Below are positions 17,641 through 26,581 of a stretch of DNA of 64,000 bases, piece by piece. How positions within the stretch are numbered: position 1 is the first letter of the stretch; each line of letters begins with the position of its first letter. Source of the DNA: RYN-230 sp963704995 (GTDB lineage Bacteria; Actinomycetota; Actinomycetes; Streptosporangiales; Streptosporangiaceae); assembly GCA_963704995.1 (NCBI GenBank), contig CAVPIM010000010.1, positions 434,001 to 498,000 on the forward strand. The letters are read 5' to 3'. A program made the translations under genes and the position numbers. The notes beneath the pieces were generated by a model, which was not told the DNA's origin, ran no database searches, and saw only the letters and a program-made list of their open reading frames with translations.

Positions 17641-18645
17641 TCAGGCGGAGGGCTTGGCGCCGGCAGCCCACCGCCTCCCGATGTCTGGCTTTATCTGGAG
17701 TCGGACGCCGAAGTGCCTGCCGTGCCCGCCGCCGACAATGTGAGCACTGCAGACCAGATGTTGTCCGGCTTGCTCGAGTTCTTGGAGCTGCTCGCAGTGC
17801 CGTTCGGCTACCTCTCTGTCCAGAAACCCCACGATGTTGCCGTCGATCAGTACCGCAACGGCTGCCGGCTTGCCCGGATCTCGCACCACCAGTGCAGGAA
17901 GGTGTCGGTCGAACTGATGACGCCATGGCCGGGGAGCGGCTGCTGCCTCGCGCAATGAGTCCTGGAATCGGCTCGTACCCACGACGGTCGTAATTTCAGC
18001 ACTCCCGCGGCCGCAGTTCATGCTCCGGTAGTTGTAGTTCGCCTGATAAGCCCTGCGCGCGTCTTCTAGCTCGGCTGCGGAGAAGCTGCTGGACCTTGGG
18101 TGCGTGATGCCGGCCCTGGGGTGCCCTTCCTGGCCTGAGGTATCCGCCTGTGATGGGTCATCCATCCTGGCCTCGCCGCCCTGTGGTCGCAAGGCGAAAG
18201 CGACCGAGTCAAGGTTGGCCAGGTGCAAGTAGATGCTGTAGTCGCCGTTGCTGGCGACGACGATCCGTCCCTCGCACTGCGCGTACTGCCCCCTCTCATG
18301 TGCGGCCGCGAGGTATCCATGCAGCACGGCCGCATCCTCGCGAGGTAGATGACCGACCGTTATACCTCGGACTTCGATGCGGACGGCGGTCCGGTCATGC
18401 GGATTGTCATGCTCCGCAACAAGCCGGGCACTGACTGGCAAGCTGTTTTCCCAGCAGCCTGCATCGCCAACTGTCGGCACCGTCCTTCCTCGGCAGATTC
18501 TCTCGAGGGCCGCCTGGTAGAAGTGCTCGCCGACAACCTGCTGTCGGCCATCATCGGGTAGCTGAAGAACCTCGGCCTGATCGGCCAACGGTGCGCGTTC
18601 CGTTCCGGGCTCACATGAGCGACGGCGGAAGGACCAGCGGCTCAT
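17641..18645 (-). CDS. Double HIRAN-domain protein
   Basis: About 334 aa from the ATG at 18645 (an upstream start at 18774 is possible). Residues 37-135 look like a HIRAN domain: VVGEHFYQAALERI, then VSARLVAEHDNPHDRTAVRI and ITVGHLPREDAAVL, with the family's N-P-x-D-x-x-A-V and V-G-x-L-x-R signatures. A second, more divergent copy covers about 219-310 (TTVVGTSRFQDSLREAA; PAAVAVLIDGNIVGFLDREV). A Ser/charged linker joins them. HIRAN domains are thought to recognise DNA ends or stalled forks in SNF2/Rad5-type proteins; stand-alone doubles are unusual. No helicase or nuclease motif is visible. It lies alone in the island, before the lsr2 terminator. Confidence 0.7.
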   Translation of the reverse strand: MSRWSFRRRSCEPGTERAPLADQAEVLQLPDDGRQQVVGEHFYQAALERICRGRTVPTVGDAGCWENSLPVSARLVAEHDNPHDRTAVRIEVRGITVGHLPREDAAVLHGYLAAAHERGQYAQCEGRIVVASNGDYSIYLHLANLDSVAFALRPQGGEARMDDPSQADTSGQEGHPRAGITHPRSSSFSAAELEDARRAYQANYNYRSMNCGRGSAEITTVVGTSRFQDSLREAAAAPRPWRHQFDRHLPALVVRDPGKPAAVAVLIDGNIVGFLDREVAERHCEQLQELEQAGQHLVCSAHIVGGGHGRHFGVRLQIKPDIGRRWAAGAKPSA

Positions 18646-18965
18646 AGGACCAGTCTGCTGGATGGTGCGGATCTGCCACCGTCGGTGTGCGTTCGACACA
18701 GGCAAGACATCTGGATGCTCTCCGATCCACGCAGGGCCGCGCCCAAGGGCAAGACGGTTCCAGCCCTCTCGCAAGAGACGCTTACGGCTATGAGTCGGAC
18801 TTACTGTCGAGGGCGGAAGACCGGGATCCCGAGACGCCGCACATTCAGGGACCCGATACCGATCATGATCGACTCAGACTCCACGTGCGTGGGTACCTGT
18901 GGCCCGGCCTCCGGCGTTCATCTGCCGCGCCGGGCGCAGAGGCATGGCTACGGCCAAGAGTCCCG
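18646..18965. other. Intergenic region
   Basis: No gene is supported; the overlapping frames lack ribosome sites and recognisable domains. Confidence 0.4.
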
Positions 18966-19000
18966 GCCACCGGTCCTGTGAACAGACAGGGACCGGTGGC
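18966..19000 (-). terminator. Strong hairpin downstream of lsr2
   Basis: Arms GCCACCGGTCCTGT (18966-18979) and ACAGGGACCGGTGGC (18986-19000) pair over 14 bp with one bulge and a 6-nt loop, 58 bp beyond the lsr2 stop on the minus strand. Confidence 0.6.
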
Positions 19001-19057
19001 GGGCCGCGACTGACCTCCGGCGGGGATTCGGCAGCCCCGGCGGGCCTGATCTAGCGT

Positions 19058-19390
19058 TCAGCGTCCTTTGGCGGTGGCTTCGTACTGCTGGACGACGCTG
19101 GCCGGGATGCGGCCGCGCTCGCTCACCGTGATTCCCTGGGTTTTAGCCCAGGCCCGGATGTCTCCGCTGCGCTGCCGGTTTGCTGACGTGCGTACCGCGC
19201 GGCGGGACTGAGCCCGTCCCGCCTTGCGGGCGTGCTCGACGAACTGCGACAGTCCCTTCCGGAATGCACGGGCGTTCTTCTTGCTCAGGTCGATCTCGTA
19301 CTCCGCGCCGCCGAGTCCGAACCGCACAGTTTCCGCCGCTGGGCCACCGTCAAGGTCGTCTTCCAGTGCGATGCTTACTTTCTGGGCCAT
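19058..19390 (-). CDS. lsr2: Lsr2-family nucleoid-associated protein
   Basis: A 110-aa xenogeneic silencer. The N-terminal oligomerisation domain begins MAQKVSIALEDDLDGGPAAE and continues VRFGLGGAEYEIDLSKKNAR. The C-terminal DNA-binding part is IRAWAKTQGITVSERGRIPA followed by SVVQQYEATA, including the RGR minor-groove hook. Full family length. ATG at 19390 behind GGAGG. Lsr2 coats AT-rich and horizontally acquired DNA. A copy within an integrated island may be a second, element-borne paralogue that silences the element or neighbouring host genes; the chromosomal copy is not in this window. Confidence 0.95.
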   Translation of the reverse strand: MAQKVSIALEDDLDGGPAAETVRFGLGGAEYEIDLSKKNARAFRKGLSQFVEHARKAGRAQSRRAVRTSANRQRSGDIRAWAKTQGITVSERGRIPASVVQQYEATAKGR

Positions 19391-19911
19391 CTCAACCTCC
19401 GTGACAGCGAGAGACTAGGCGCACCGTACACACTGAATTCGGAGCCACCCTAACCGCAACGCCGCCGATCATCAGCAGTCTTTACCTGGCTGAATTCACG
19501 TGCTGGATGGTTTATTCCGTTAGCCCGGCCCCCACCTCAGGCGCACAGCAGGCTGAGGGCTATCCCATCTTTCCTCCCGGTGTGCCGTAGCGCAGAGGCA
19601 GCGCCGCTGGTGCCGAAGAGACGCCCACGCCCTCGGAACGATTTCCCGCCGCCACGCCGACCTGTTGGTCACAGCGCCGGTAACGCTGACCCAGTAGCCG
19701 GCGAGTAACTCAATGGAATCGGGCCTCCGCATGAACAACCTCCCAGTAAAGGTGAGGGCCGGTCATACCGTCTCGCCAGCACAGCGCGTCTCACCAAAGC
19801 ACTCATCAACCCGCCGGACATCAACACCGGCCACCGGCGAGTTCTACGGCTTTCCAGACGCTCGCTCATAGCCGCATTGACATCCTGCAGGTTCGCGCGT
19901 TGGCCTGGCCC
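19391..19911. other. Intergenic region
   Basis: No gene is supported between lsr2 and the P-loop kinase gene. The lsr2 promoter should lie near 19400-19470, where the sequence is locally AT-richer. Confidence 0.45.
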
Positions 19912-20469
19912 CTAGGCCAGGTCGTTGACGAATCTCACGATGTCATCGAGTCCTGGCTTGTAGCCATCGGTGGTATCGACCTCGATCCAGGGTGCCTCCA
20001 CCGAGACCCGGTCGAACGCGCTGCGATGCCGCGCAAAATCCGCGACGTCATGATCAGGGCGTGGGTCGGCGTGCGCCCGGCGCACCGGATTGTCCTGGCC
20101 GCGCTGCAAGACCCGCCGGAAAGCCACGTCATGGGTGACTGCGCAGTGGACGATACGCAGATGCGCAAGACCGTGGAGCGGCTCAAGATGTGGCCGCCAC
20201 ACGTGATCCTGGAACGCAGCCTCAGCGACGGTCGTGACGCCTGCGCGCAGCAGCAGCTCCAAGACACCGAAGAACACCGGCAACGTCCGCATGGTCAGCT
20301 CATCGGCTGGCGCTGGCACGAATCCGGGACTGGAATAGGCCATGCCTTCCTTGATCTCATCCCGGCAGATCGCCGGGCAGCCCACAGCTCGCGCGAGCTG
20401 ATGCGCCAGCGTGGTCTTGCCCGCGCCTGCAGGGCCGCTGACAACCACGAGAGTCGGCACAGATGCCAC
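19912..20469 (-). CDS. P-loop kinase (AAA_33/zeta-toxin-like fold)
   Basis: 185 aa with a Walker A motif in VVVSGPAGAGKTTLAHQLAR right at the N-terminus, a CRDEIK segment after strand 2, a lid-like FRRVLQRGQDNPVRRAH, and C-terminal IEVDTTDGYKPGLDDIVRFV. This layout is typical of small nucleoside/antibiotic/peptide kinases of the AAA_33 group, which phosphorylate small molecules or, in zeta toxins, UDP-sugars. Start GTG at 20469 or GTG at 20460. No antitoxin-like partner is adjacent. Substrate unknown. Confidence 0.8.
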   Translation of the reverse strand: MASVPTLVVVSGPAGAGKTTLAHQLARAVGCPAICRDEIKEGMAYSSPGFVPAPADELTMRTLPVFFGVLELLLRAGVTTVAEAAFQDHVWRPHLEPLHGLAHLRIVHCAVTHDVAFRRVLQRGQDNPVRRAHADPRPDHDVADFARHRSAFDRVSVEAPWIEVDTTDGYKPGLDDIVRFVNDLA

Positions 20470-20891
20470 CAGACAGTTATAGCTGCCATCGCCCAGCCCG
20501 TGGCCAGCCCGCCGTACGAGCAGCGGGAACGCCCTGTCCTGCTGCGATGACGGTCGTCCGGCCTTGGCTCTGCGGCCGCGGGGCGCGCCAGGTGGCAGCG
20601 ATCTTTGCGTGGCCGGGTGAATCTTTCCCTGGCGTTCCGCCGGCGCGGTTGGCAGGGTCCGGGAGTGGCCAGGTCGGAAATCGGGCCTGGGGAACCAGTG
20701 CCGGCTGCGAGCTCAGGGATCCGCGAGTGCCCGGGCCCGCCATCAGGACCACTGCAGATCTCCGGCGGTGGCCCTGCCCTGATACTTCCACCCGGCGGAC
20801 CGCCGGCGATCGGCGCGCCCGGCCCCGGACACGGGTACCTGCGTGCCCCGCAGGGATCGCGGCTGCCTGCGTGTTCGCTTACGGTGGGGTC
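20470..20891. other. Intergenic region
   Basis: No gene is supported. Frame 3 stays open across it, upstream of the DUF998 gene, but is Arg/Pro/Gly-rich and lacks hydrophobic or family-like segments. Confidence 0.4.
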
Positions 20892-21527
20892 GTGCGGGGC
20901 GTGCCGTGGTGGGGTGTGGTCTCATCAGCCGTGGCTCCGGTGCTGCTGGCAGGCGGCTGGACGGTGGCTGCCGGGCTGCAGCCGCGTTCCTTCAACCCGG
21001 TAGCCGACACGATCAGCTCCCTCGCGGCGCAGGGCGCTACCGACAGGTGGGTGATGACGCTCGCGCTGGCGGGGGTGGGAGCCTGCCATGTCCTGACGGG
21101 GCTGGCGCTGAGGCCGGCGGCCCTGGCCGGGCGGCTCATCCTGATGACCGGCGGTGTCGCCACGGTGCTGGTCGCGGCGAATCCTGAGCCTGCCGGGGGC
21201 GGCGGCTCGATACCGCATACCTTCTGGGCGGCGATTGGCTTTATCGCCCTGACGGCCTGGCCGGTCGCTGCCCGGAAGCGGGGGCCTCTGGTGCCGGCCG
21301 GACTGCGGCCGGCTGTTTCGGCCAGCGCCGCCGGGGTGCTGCTTGGCCTGCTCGTGTGGTTCGGCGCGGAGCTGATCGCTGGGGGCCGGCAGGTCGGCCT
21401 GGCCGAGCGGGTCCTGGCCGGGGCGCAGGCGGCCTGGCCGCTGGCGGTAGTCCTGACCTGCCGCCGGAGCCAGTCCCGCGCCCGGATACGGCGCGCAAGG
21501 CCCGCCCGCACTGACATGCAGACCTAA
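20892..21527 (+). CDS. DUF998-family integral membrane protein
   Basis: About 211 aa from the GTG at 20892 (GGTGGGG 3 bp upstream). Six hydrophobic segments are visible, beginning with VVSSAVAPVLLAGGWTVAAG. After the first comes the family segment FNPVADTISSLAAQGATDRW, with later ones near MTLALAGVGACHVLTGLAL and SIPHTFWAAIGFIALTAWPV. DUF998 proteins are membrane proteins of unknown role. It follows the kinase gene divergently and is convergent with the methyltransferase. Confidence 0.8.
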   Translation: MRGVPWWGVVSSAVAPVLLAGGWTVAAGLQPRSFNPVADTISSLAAQGATDRWVMTLALAGVGACHVLTGLALRPAALAGRLILMTGGVATVLVAANPEPAGGGGSIPHTFWAAIGFIALTAWPVAARKRGPLVPAGLRPAVSASAAGVLLGLLVWFGAELIAGGRQVGLAERVLAGAQAAWPLAVVLTCRRSQSRARIRRARPARTDMQT

Positions 21528-21646
21528 GCTCCCTCCAGGCGACCGCATCTGCCGCTCCCGAACGCGCCGATCGCCGACTGTTTCCGGCGGCCAAGATGAG
21601 CTCTGCGGCTCGGCAACTGTGCGCAGAGGCTCCAGTTCGGGCGTGC

Positions 21647-22489
21647 CTACTTCGTGCCGACGATGCAGCGGGCCACGCCCGGGATCCTTACCTTGCCGTC
21701 TTGCTGGTAGGTGCTGACCTTGGCGATGACGGCTTTCGCGATCCGCTCCCGCGCCGGTTCGCCGACCTGCCGAAGCGCCGCAACTGCGAGCGAGACATGC
21801 TCGCTGATCATCTCCCAGTACTGCGCGGGCGAGTCCGTCACGAGTTCGACGCCGACGTTCCACTCGGCGATCTCGCGCAGCCCCGCGGCCTCGTACAGCG
21901 CACTGACATATCCCGGGGCAGCGCACCGGAACATACCCGGCCCGTCCGGGTCGGGTGGCGCCAGCACCGTCTCCGCCGCGATTGCCTGCATGGTGATCGC
22001 CGTCCACGGGTTTCCCCCGGGCCCGGCCCAGACCGACGAGCAGAGACGTCCGCCCGGCTTGAGCACGCGCGCGAACTCGGCGGTCGCTTTGGCGACGTCC
22101 GGAAAGAACATGTATCCGAACCGTACCGAGATACTGTCGAATGCCGCGTCGCCGAATGGCAGGTCGTCGGCGCTGCACACCCTGGTCTCAAAATTGGTGA
22201 TCCCTTGCGCGTTCGCTCGTCGCGTCGCGATGTCGAGCATCTCAGCCGCAAGGTCGGTCAGAACGACGTGTCCCCTCGGCGCGAGCCTGGCGACGGTCAG
22301 CCCCGGCTCACCAGTGCCCGCGGCAATGTCGAGATGCTGCTGATCACCGGCGATGTCGAGACGCTCGATAATCGCCGCGCCGACCGGCCCCAGCTGATCC
22401 ATGATGACCGAGTCCCACTTCTCCCAGCCCGCAGAAAGCCCGGCCCACGTCGCTCGCTGAGCGTCTCGGATCTCATCGCCGCTGGGCAT
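21647..22489 (-). CDS. Class I SAM-dependent methyltransferase (UbiE-like)
   Basis: 280 aa from the ATG at 22489 (GGGAGG upstream). The SAM-binding motif is LDIAAGTGEPGLTVARLA; the acidic residue of strand 2 lies in VVLTDLAAEMLDIA; motif III reads SADDLPFGDAAFDSISVRFG. WAGLSAGWEKWD near the N-terminus matches the W-x-x-x-A-x-x-Y/W-start of UbiE/Coq5-like small-molecule methyltransferases. A longer frame upstream to 22789 is open but not family-like. Acceptor unknown; it stands alone. Confidence 0.85.
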   Translation of the reverse strand: MPSGDEIRDAQRATWAGLSAGWEKWDSVIMDQLGPVGAAIIERLDIAGDQQHLDIAAGTGEPGLTVARLAPRGHVVLTDLAAEMLDIATRRANAQGITNFETRVCSADDLPFGDAAFDSISVRFGYMFFPDVAKATAEFARVLKPGGRLCSSVWAGPGGNPWTAITMQAIAAETVLAPPDPDGPGMFRCAAPGYVSALYEAAGLREIAEWNVGVELVTDSPAQYWEMISEHVSLAVAALRQVGEPARERIAKAVIAKVSTYQQDGKVRIPGVARCIVGTK

Positions 22490-23533
22490 CGGCCCTCCCG
22501 CTATCGGATGCATCCACCGAGCACGAAGGCGCTCCGTGGCGGGAGCACATAATGCCTGATAGGCGCGCCCCCAGCAAGTCAGCCCGAGAAGTCGCCAGCC
22601 GCACCAACCGCCGGCTACGCGTGCGCAGTCATGGGTGCGTCCGCGCATCCGTTTGATCAAGGTTCCATCGTTCGCGTGCCCTGCACTGCCGCATAACCAT
22701 GCACGCGACAGGACACCGCGAACATCCTGATCTGCCGCATATGGTGCATTGGAACAGGGGTGACGTGGTGCCCGGCGGCCGTGCTGCAAGATCGATAAGC
22801 GTGCCGGTTTGAGGCTGCCAGCTGACCGTTCCTCCTATTGGTCCAGGGTTGGCGTCGGGGTACATGGACCCGAGAACGTCACTCTGAGTGAGAGTCAAGG
22901 GCAGGGAGAACGCGCGCCGAGCCGTCGATATGGAACGAAATCCGGCCCATGTAGCGGCTGCGTATGCCGCTTCTGTAAAGGCTGTTCTGTGCGCGCCCAA
23001 TACGTGCTCAGGTCAGCCCCTACATGCTGTATCACGACAGGTCCGGAGGCGGTAGACTTGTTCACTGCTCGTGAATCGCTCGCCCTTGTTTGTCCTAACC
23101 TGTGACAACTCTCTGGACGGGCTTTTTCAAGGGCACGCCTTCGGCGCGCCAGGCCGGGCTGGACCCGGCCGAAGCCGCATGCAGGGGCGCGCACGTCAGC
23201 CGGGGGGAACGACGAGCCGGAAGCGGAGGCGAGCCACCAGACCCGAGCGCGGGTGGCAGGCAGGGGGGACGCACCTACTCCGGGCGGCAAAGAACCACGA
23301 TTGCGCGCCGTCATCGCGGTTCACCACCCTCGTCGGCGCGCCAGGCGAGCCAGTGCGGCGCTGATCTCCGCGTAGGACAGGCCGCAGGCGATCAGCCGGG
23401 AGCATGCCGGCCGGCGTTAGACAGCGCCTCCATGTGTTCCTTCGCCCAAGGCGCGCGATGGGTTAGCTTGGAGCGGGCATGTCCGAGATGTGCGGGCCGG
23501 GGATTCAGTTGGCCGCGAAACCGTGGCGAAGGG
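22490..23533. other. Intergenic region with a dispersed repeat
   Basis: No confident gene. It holds copy 1 of the 125-bp dispersed repeat (22612-22738) and a short sequence also found near 47683. The open frame upstream of the NACHT gene is Arg/Gly-rich and not family-like before about 23534. Confidence 0.45.
22612..22738 (+). repeat. Dispersed repeat, copy 1 (about 125 bp)
   Basis: Matches 41487-41611 in direct orientation. About 85-90% of positions agree, and the last 60 or so bases are essentially identical, ending ...CATCCTGATCTGCCGC. It contains no long frame. One copy lies inside the island and one 12 kb outside it. Confidence 0.85.
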
Positions 23534-26500
23534 TTGATTGTGCTGGTATCGACTGTTCCTGGCTACGGCCACCGATACCGGCGGTGGGTGCTTGATTCGC
23601 TCAAGTACATCGACGTGCAGGATCTCGCGACCGGCGGAGATCACATCACGGAACTGGGCGAGCTCTATGTCGATGTCGCGCTGGTTAGCCAAGCCCTGGA
23701 GCAGGCTTCCGGTGACCCGCTCAGCCAGGCGGCCGAGGACGCCTCGCAGGGGCATTCGATCAGCGAACTCCTCGACCGCCGCTCGTGCGTGGTCCTCGCG
23801 CTGATCGGCCAGCCCGGGAGCGGAAAGACCACCCTGCTCGCCCACGCGGCCCGCCGCGCCGCCCGGACGGCCGTGCGCGCGCCCCTGGGCCGCAGACGCG
23901 TCCCCATCCTGCTCGCGCTGCGTGAGCACGCCGAGGCGATCGTCACCGATTCAGCGATCTCACTACCGGACGTCGTGCGCGCCGCGGTCGGCGGCGCCCC
24001 GGGCAGGGAGCCAGGCGGCTGGTGGGAGCGCCAGCTGCGCCGCGGCCGGTGTCTGGTCCTGCTCGACGGCCTGGATGAGGTTGACCACCTCGCTGTGGCC
24101 GACTGGGTCGAGCGGCAGATCGCCGCACACCCGGGTAACCAATTCGTGGTCACCTCGCGGCCTTACGGTCTCCCTGACTCGCTGACCGCTCAGGCCGATG
24201 TCTTCGTGGTCCGGCCGTTCACGGCAGATCAGGTCCAGCTGTTTGTGGACCGCTGGTACCTGGCCGCCGAGCGGCACGCGACCGGCGGCTCCAGCAGGAG
24301 CGCACGGCGCGCCGTCCAGATGCGAGCCCGCGAGTCCGCCGCAAGGCTGACTTCCCTCCTCGGGCAGCATCCTGCGCTGCAGGACCTAGCGGCAAACCCG
24401 CTGCTGCTGACTATGATCGCCACGGCACACCGGTACCGTGGCGCACTGCCAGGCAGCCGCGCCGACCTCTACGGGGAGATCTGCCACGTCCTGCTTTCGC
24501 GTCGTGGTCAGTCCAAGGACCTCCCCGAGCTCCTGTCCTGGCCCGCCAAACAGGCGCTCCTGGCCATACTCGCCCACCAGATGATGCGCGACCACGTCAG
24601 CAGCCTCCCCGCCGGGCGCGTCCTAGAGATCCTCGGGCCTCAGCTGGAACGCTTCTCCTCGTCGGTCACGGGCGAAGCGTTCCTCGACGACATCTCGCGC
24701 AACGGCCTGTTCATCGAGGCGCCCGCTGGCGGGCACTCGTTCACGCACCTGACCTTCCAGGAGTATCTGGCGGCCCGGCATGTCAGCGCCAGCCCCGATC
24801 TTGTGAAGAGCCTCGCCGACAACGTCGGCGACCCCTGGTGGCATGAGACCATTCTGCTGTACGCGGCGACCGCCGACGCCAGCCCCATCGTCCGTGCCTG
24901 CCTGGACAGCGGCACGATCCCCGCGCTCACCCTGGCCTTCGACTGCGGCGAAGCCAGTACCGAGATCGATCCTGACCTGCGCCAGCGTCTCGACACCGAA
25001 CACCGACGGGCATTCGAGCCGGACTGCTCCACTGAGCACCGGCGGCTGATCGCCGGCGTCGCGGCCGCGCGCCTCACGCGGCAGACTCTCACTACCGCCA
25101 GAGGGACCAGGATCTGTGCCCGGCCCGTCCCCGCGGAGCTGTACTGGCTCTTCCTCGCCGACACCCAGGCGCCCCGGCCGGACAGTCCCTGTGACCCCCG
25201 CGCCGACCAGCATGCCGCCGGCGTCTGGGGCACGGAGGCACAAGCCTTCGTCACGTGGCTGAACTCGATTACCGCGGCCGCCACGGGCATCGGCGTCAGG
25301 CTCCCCCGTCATGAGGAGTTTCAGGAGGAGGCCATCGCCAGCGCGCTGAGCGGCCAGCTTCCGGCCTCCGTGACGTGTGCGTGGACTGAGCCGCACCCGG
25401 CCCAGCCACACCCAGCCCTGTGGCTTCGTCCTGGCCAGCCCCATCCGCACGAGCTGAGCGGCGCCGCGCTCCGCCAGATCATGGCTGCCGATGCCCAGAA
25501 CACCGCCATCGTGCCCCAGATACTCACCGCGGCAGTCCTCAATGTCGCCCTCAGCATCATCCGCGACCTTGACGACGTCCGTGCCCTCAGCGCCGCCCTC
25601 GCCGACGATCTCACCGCTCGCGCCAATTCGGGCGGGCAGGCAGTCGATCTCATGCATGCTCACGTCCACGCCATCGTCCTCACCTATGCCCACGCTCTTG
25701 ACCTCATCCGCACCGATGCGATTACCCGCACGTGCGCTGCCGACCCTGACCTCCTCCGTATCCTCGATCTCGCTGGTGTTCGTGCCTTGGCCGACGCCAT
25801 CGCCCGTGACCTCGCGAGTGCCATCGACCTTGCCCGCACCCGTGCCGTTGAGCTCGCCGACGCCATCGATCTCGATCTGAGCGTCCTCAGCGTCTTCGGC
25901 TTCGACATCAGCCGCGCCATCGACCTTGCCCGCGTTCACGTGAGCGACCTTGACCGAGCGGACCTGCTCGCCCGCAGCGTCGCCAACGACCCTGGTCCCG
26001 AGCTCGCGCGTGTCTGCGGCCTCACCAGCGTCCGCACCCTCGACCCGGCGCTTCCGCTGCCCAGTGTCCTGGGGCTCTCGCTGCGGTGGGTCGCGGACGG
26101 GCCGCTCGCCAGCACCCTGCTGCGGGTATTGACCGAAACTTCGCCTGCCGGCGAGGGTGCCCGCCCGCTGCCTGGAGACCTCTACCTGGCATTCGCAAAC
26201 GCGCTTTCATCCCGAGCTGGAATTCACCAGACTACGCAGCTCAGGGCGGCCCTCGACCATCCACTCACCGACGCACTCCGCGATCTGGAGGAAGCCGAGT
26301 CCCGCAAGGGTGGTGGCTTCCCTGACGAGAGCCGGGTAACGGGGGTTCGCCGCCTGGCGGACGCCTGCGCGCCGATGTGCGACTCGCATCAGGCTCCTAG
26401 CCCGCCTGAGGCAGCGGCGCTGAGAACTGTCGCACTTGCCCTGGCCGCCAGCGGCGCGGTGCCGGGGCCTGACGCCCCCAGCCTCCTGCGAACAGTCGCC

Positions 26501-26581
26501 GCCACTGTCACCCTGCTCGAGAACCGGAGTAAGGGCGGCGAGGCCAAGACCGGCGAGTCCATAATCCTGGCCCTGGCATAG
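23534..26581 (+). CDS. NACHT-domain NTPase with FGE-like segment and Ala/Asp/Leu repeat tail
   Basis: About 1015 aa from the TTG at 23534 (GTG 23540 also possible; the open frame reaches 23102). Residues 13-50 (YRRWVLDSLKYIDVQDL... ELYVDVAL) are the conserved lead-in of actinobacterial NACHT proteins. Walker A is GQPGSGKTTLL (92-102), Walker B LVLLDGLDEVD (174-184), sensor VVTSRP (205-210), and the end of the NACHT module FTHLTFQEYLAARHV (403-416). Residues 530-605 (PVPAELYWLFLAD; WGTEAQAFVTWLN; GVRLPRHEEFQEEA) resemble a formylglycine-generating-enzyme/SUMF1 segment. From about 665 to 820 there are degenerate helical repeats of the A-L-D-L-A-R type. Bacterial NACHT proteins include antiphage STAND NTPases, so a defence role is plausible but inferred. 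Confidence 0.85.
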   Translation: MIVLVSTVPGYGHRYRRWVLDSLKYIDVQDLATGGDHITELGELYVDVALVSQALEQASGDPLSQAAEDASQGHSISELLDRRSCVVLALIGQPGSGKTTLLAHAARRAARTAVRAPLGRRRVPILLALREHAEAIVTDSAISLPDVVRAAVGGAPGREPGGWWERQLRRGRCLVLLDGLDEVDHLAVADWVERQIAAHPGNQFVVTSRPYGLPDSLTAQADVFVVRPFTADQVQLFVDRWYLAAERHATGGSSRSARRAVQMRARESAARLTSLLGQHPALQDLAANPLLLTMIATAHRYRGALPGSRADLYGEICHVLLSRRGQSKDLPELLSWPAKQALLAILAHQMMRDHVSSLPAGRVLEILGPQLERFSSSVTGEAFLDDISRNGLFIEAPAGGHSFTHLTFQEYLAARHVSASPDLVKSLADNVGDPWWHETILLYAATADASPIVRACLDSGTIPALTLAFDCGEASTEIDPDLRQRLDTEHRRAFEPDCSTEHRRLIAGVAAARLTRQTLTTARGTRICARPVPAELYWLFLADTQAPRPDSPCDPRADQHAAGVWGTEAQAFVTWLNSITAAATGIGVRLPRHEEFQEEAIASALSGQLPASVTCAWTEPHPAQPHPALWLRPGQPHPHELSGAALRQIMAADAQNTAIVPQILTAAVLNVALSIIRDLDDVRALSAALADDLTARANSGGQAVDLMHAHVHAIVLTYAHALDLIRTDAITRTCAADPDLLRILDLAGVRALADAIARDLASAIDLARTRAVELADAIDLDLSVLSVFGFDISRAIDLARVHVSDLDRADLLARSVANDPGPELARVCGLTSVRTLDPALPLPSVLGLSLRWVADGPLASTLLRVLTETSPAGEGARPLPGDLYLAFANALSSRAGIHQTTQLRAALDHPLTDALRDLEEAESRKGGGFPDESRVTGVRRLADACAPMCDSHQAPSPPEAAALRTVALALAASGAVPGPDAPSLLRTVAATVTLLENRSKGGEAKTGESIILALA

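Noticed and set aside
19912..20469. Zeta-toxin/antitoxin pair
   Set aside because: The kinase has a zeta-like fold start, but no epsilon-type antitoxin or short partner gene adjoins it, so a toxin-antitoxin call is not supported.
24623..25939. 438-codon minus-strand frame opposite the NACHT gene
   Set aside because: Exact antisense of repeat-rich NACHT sequence; Gly/Val/Asp-rich and no domain.
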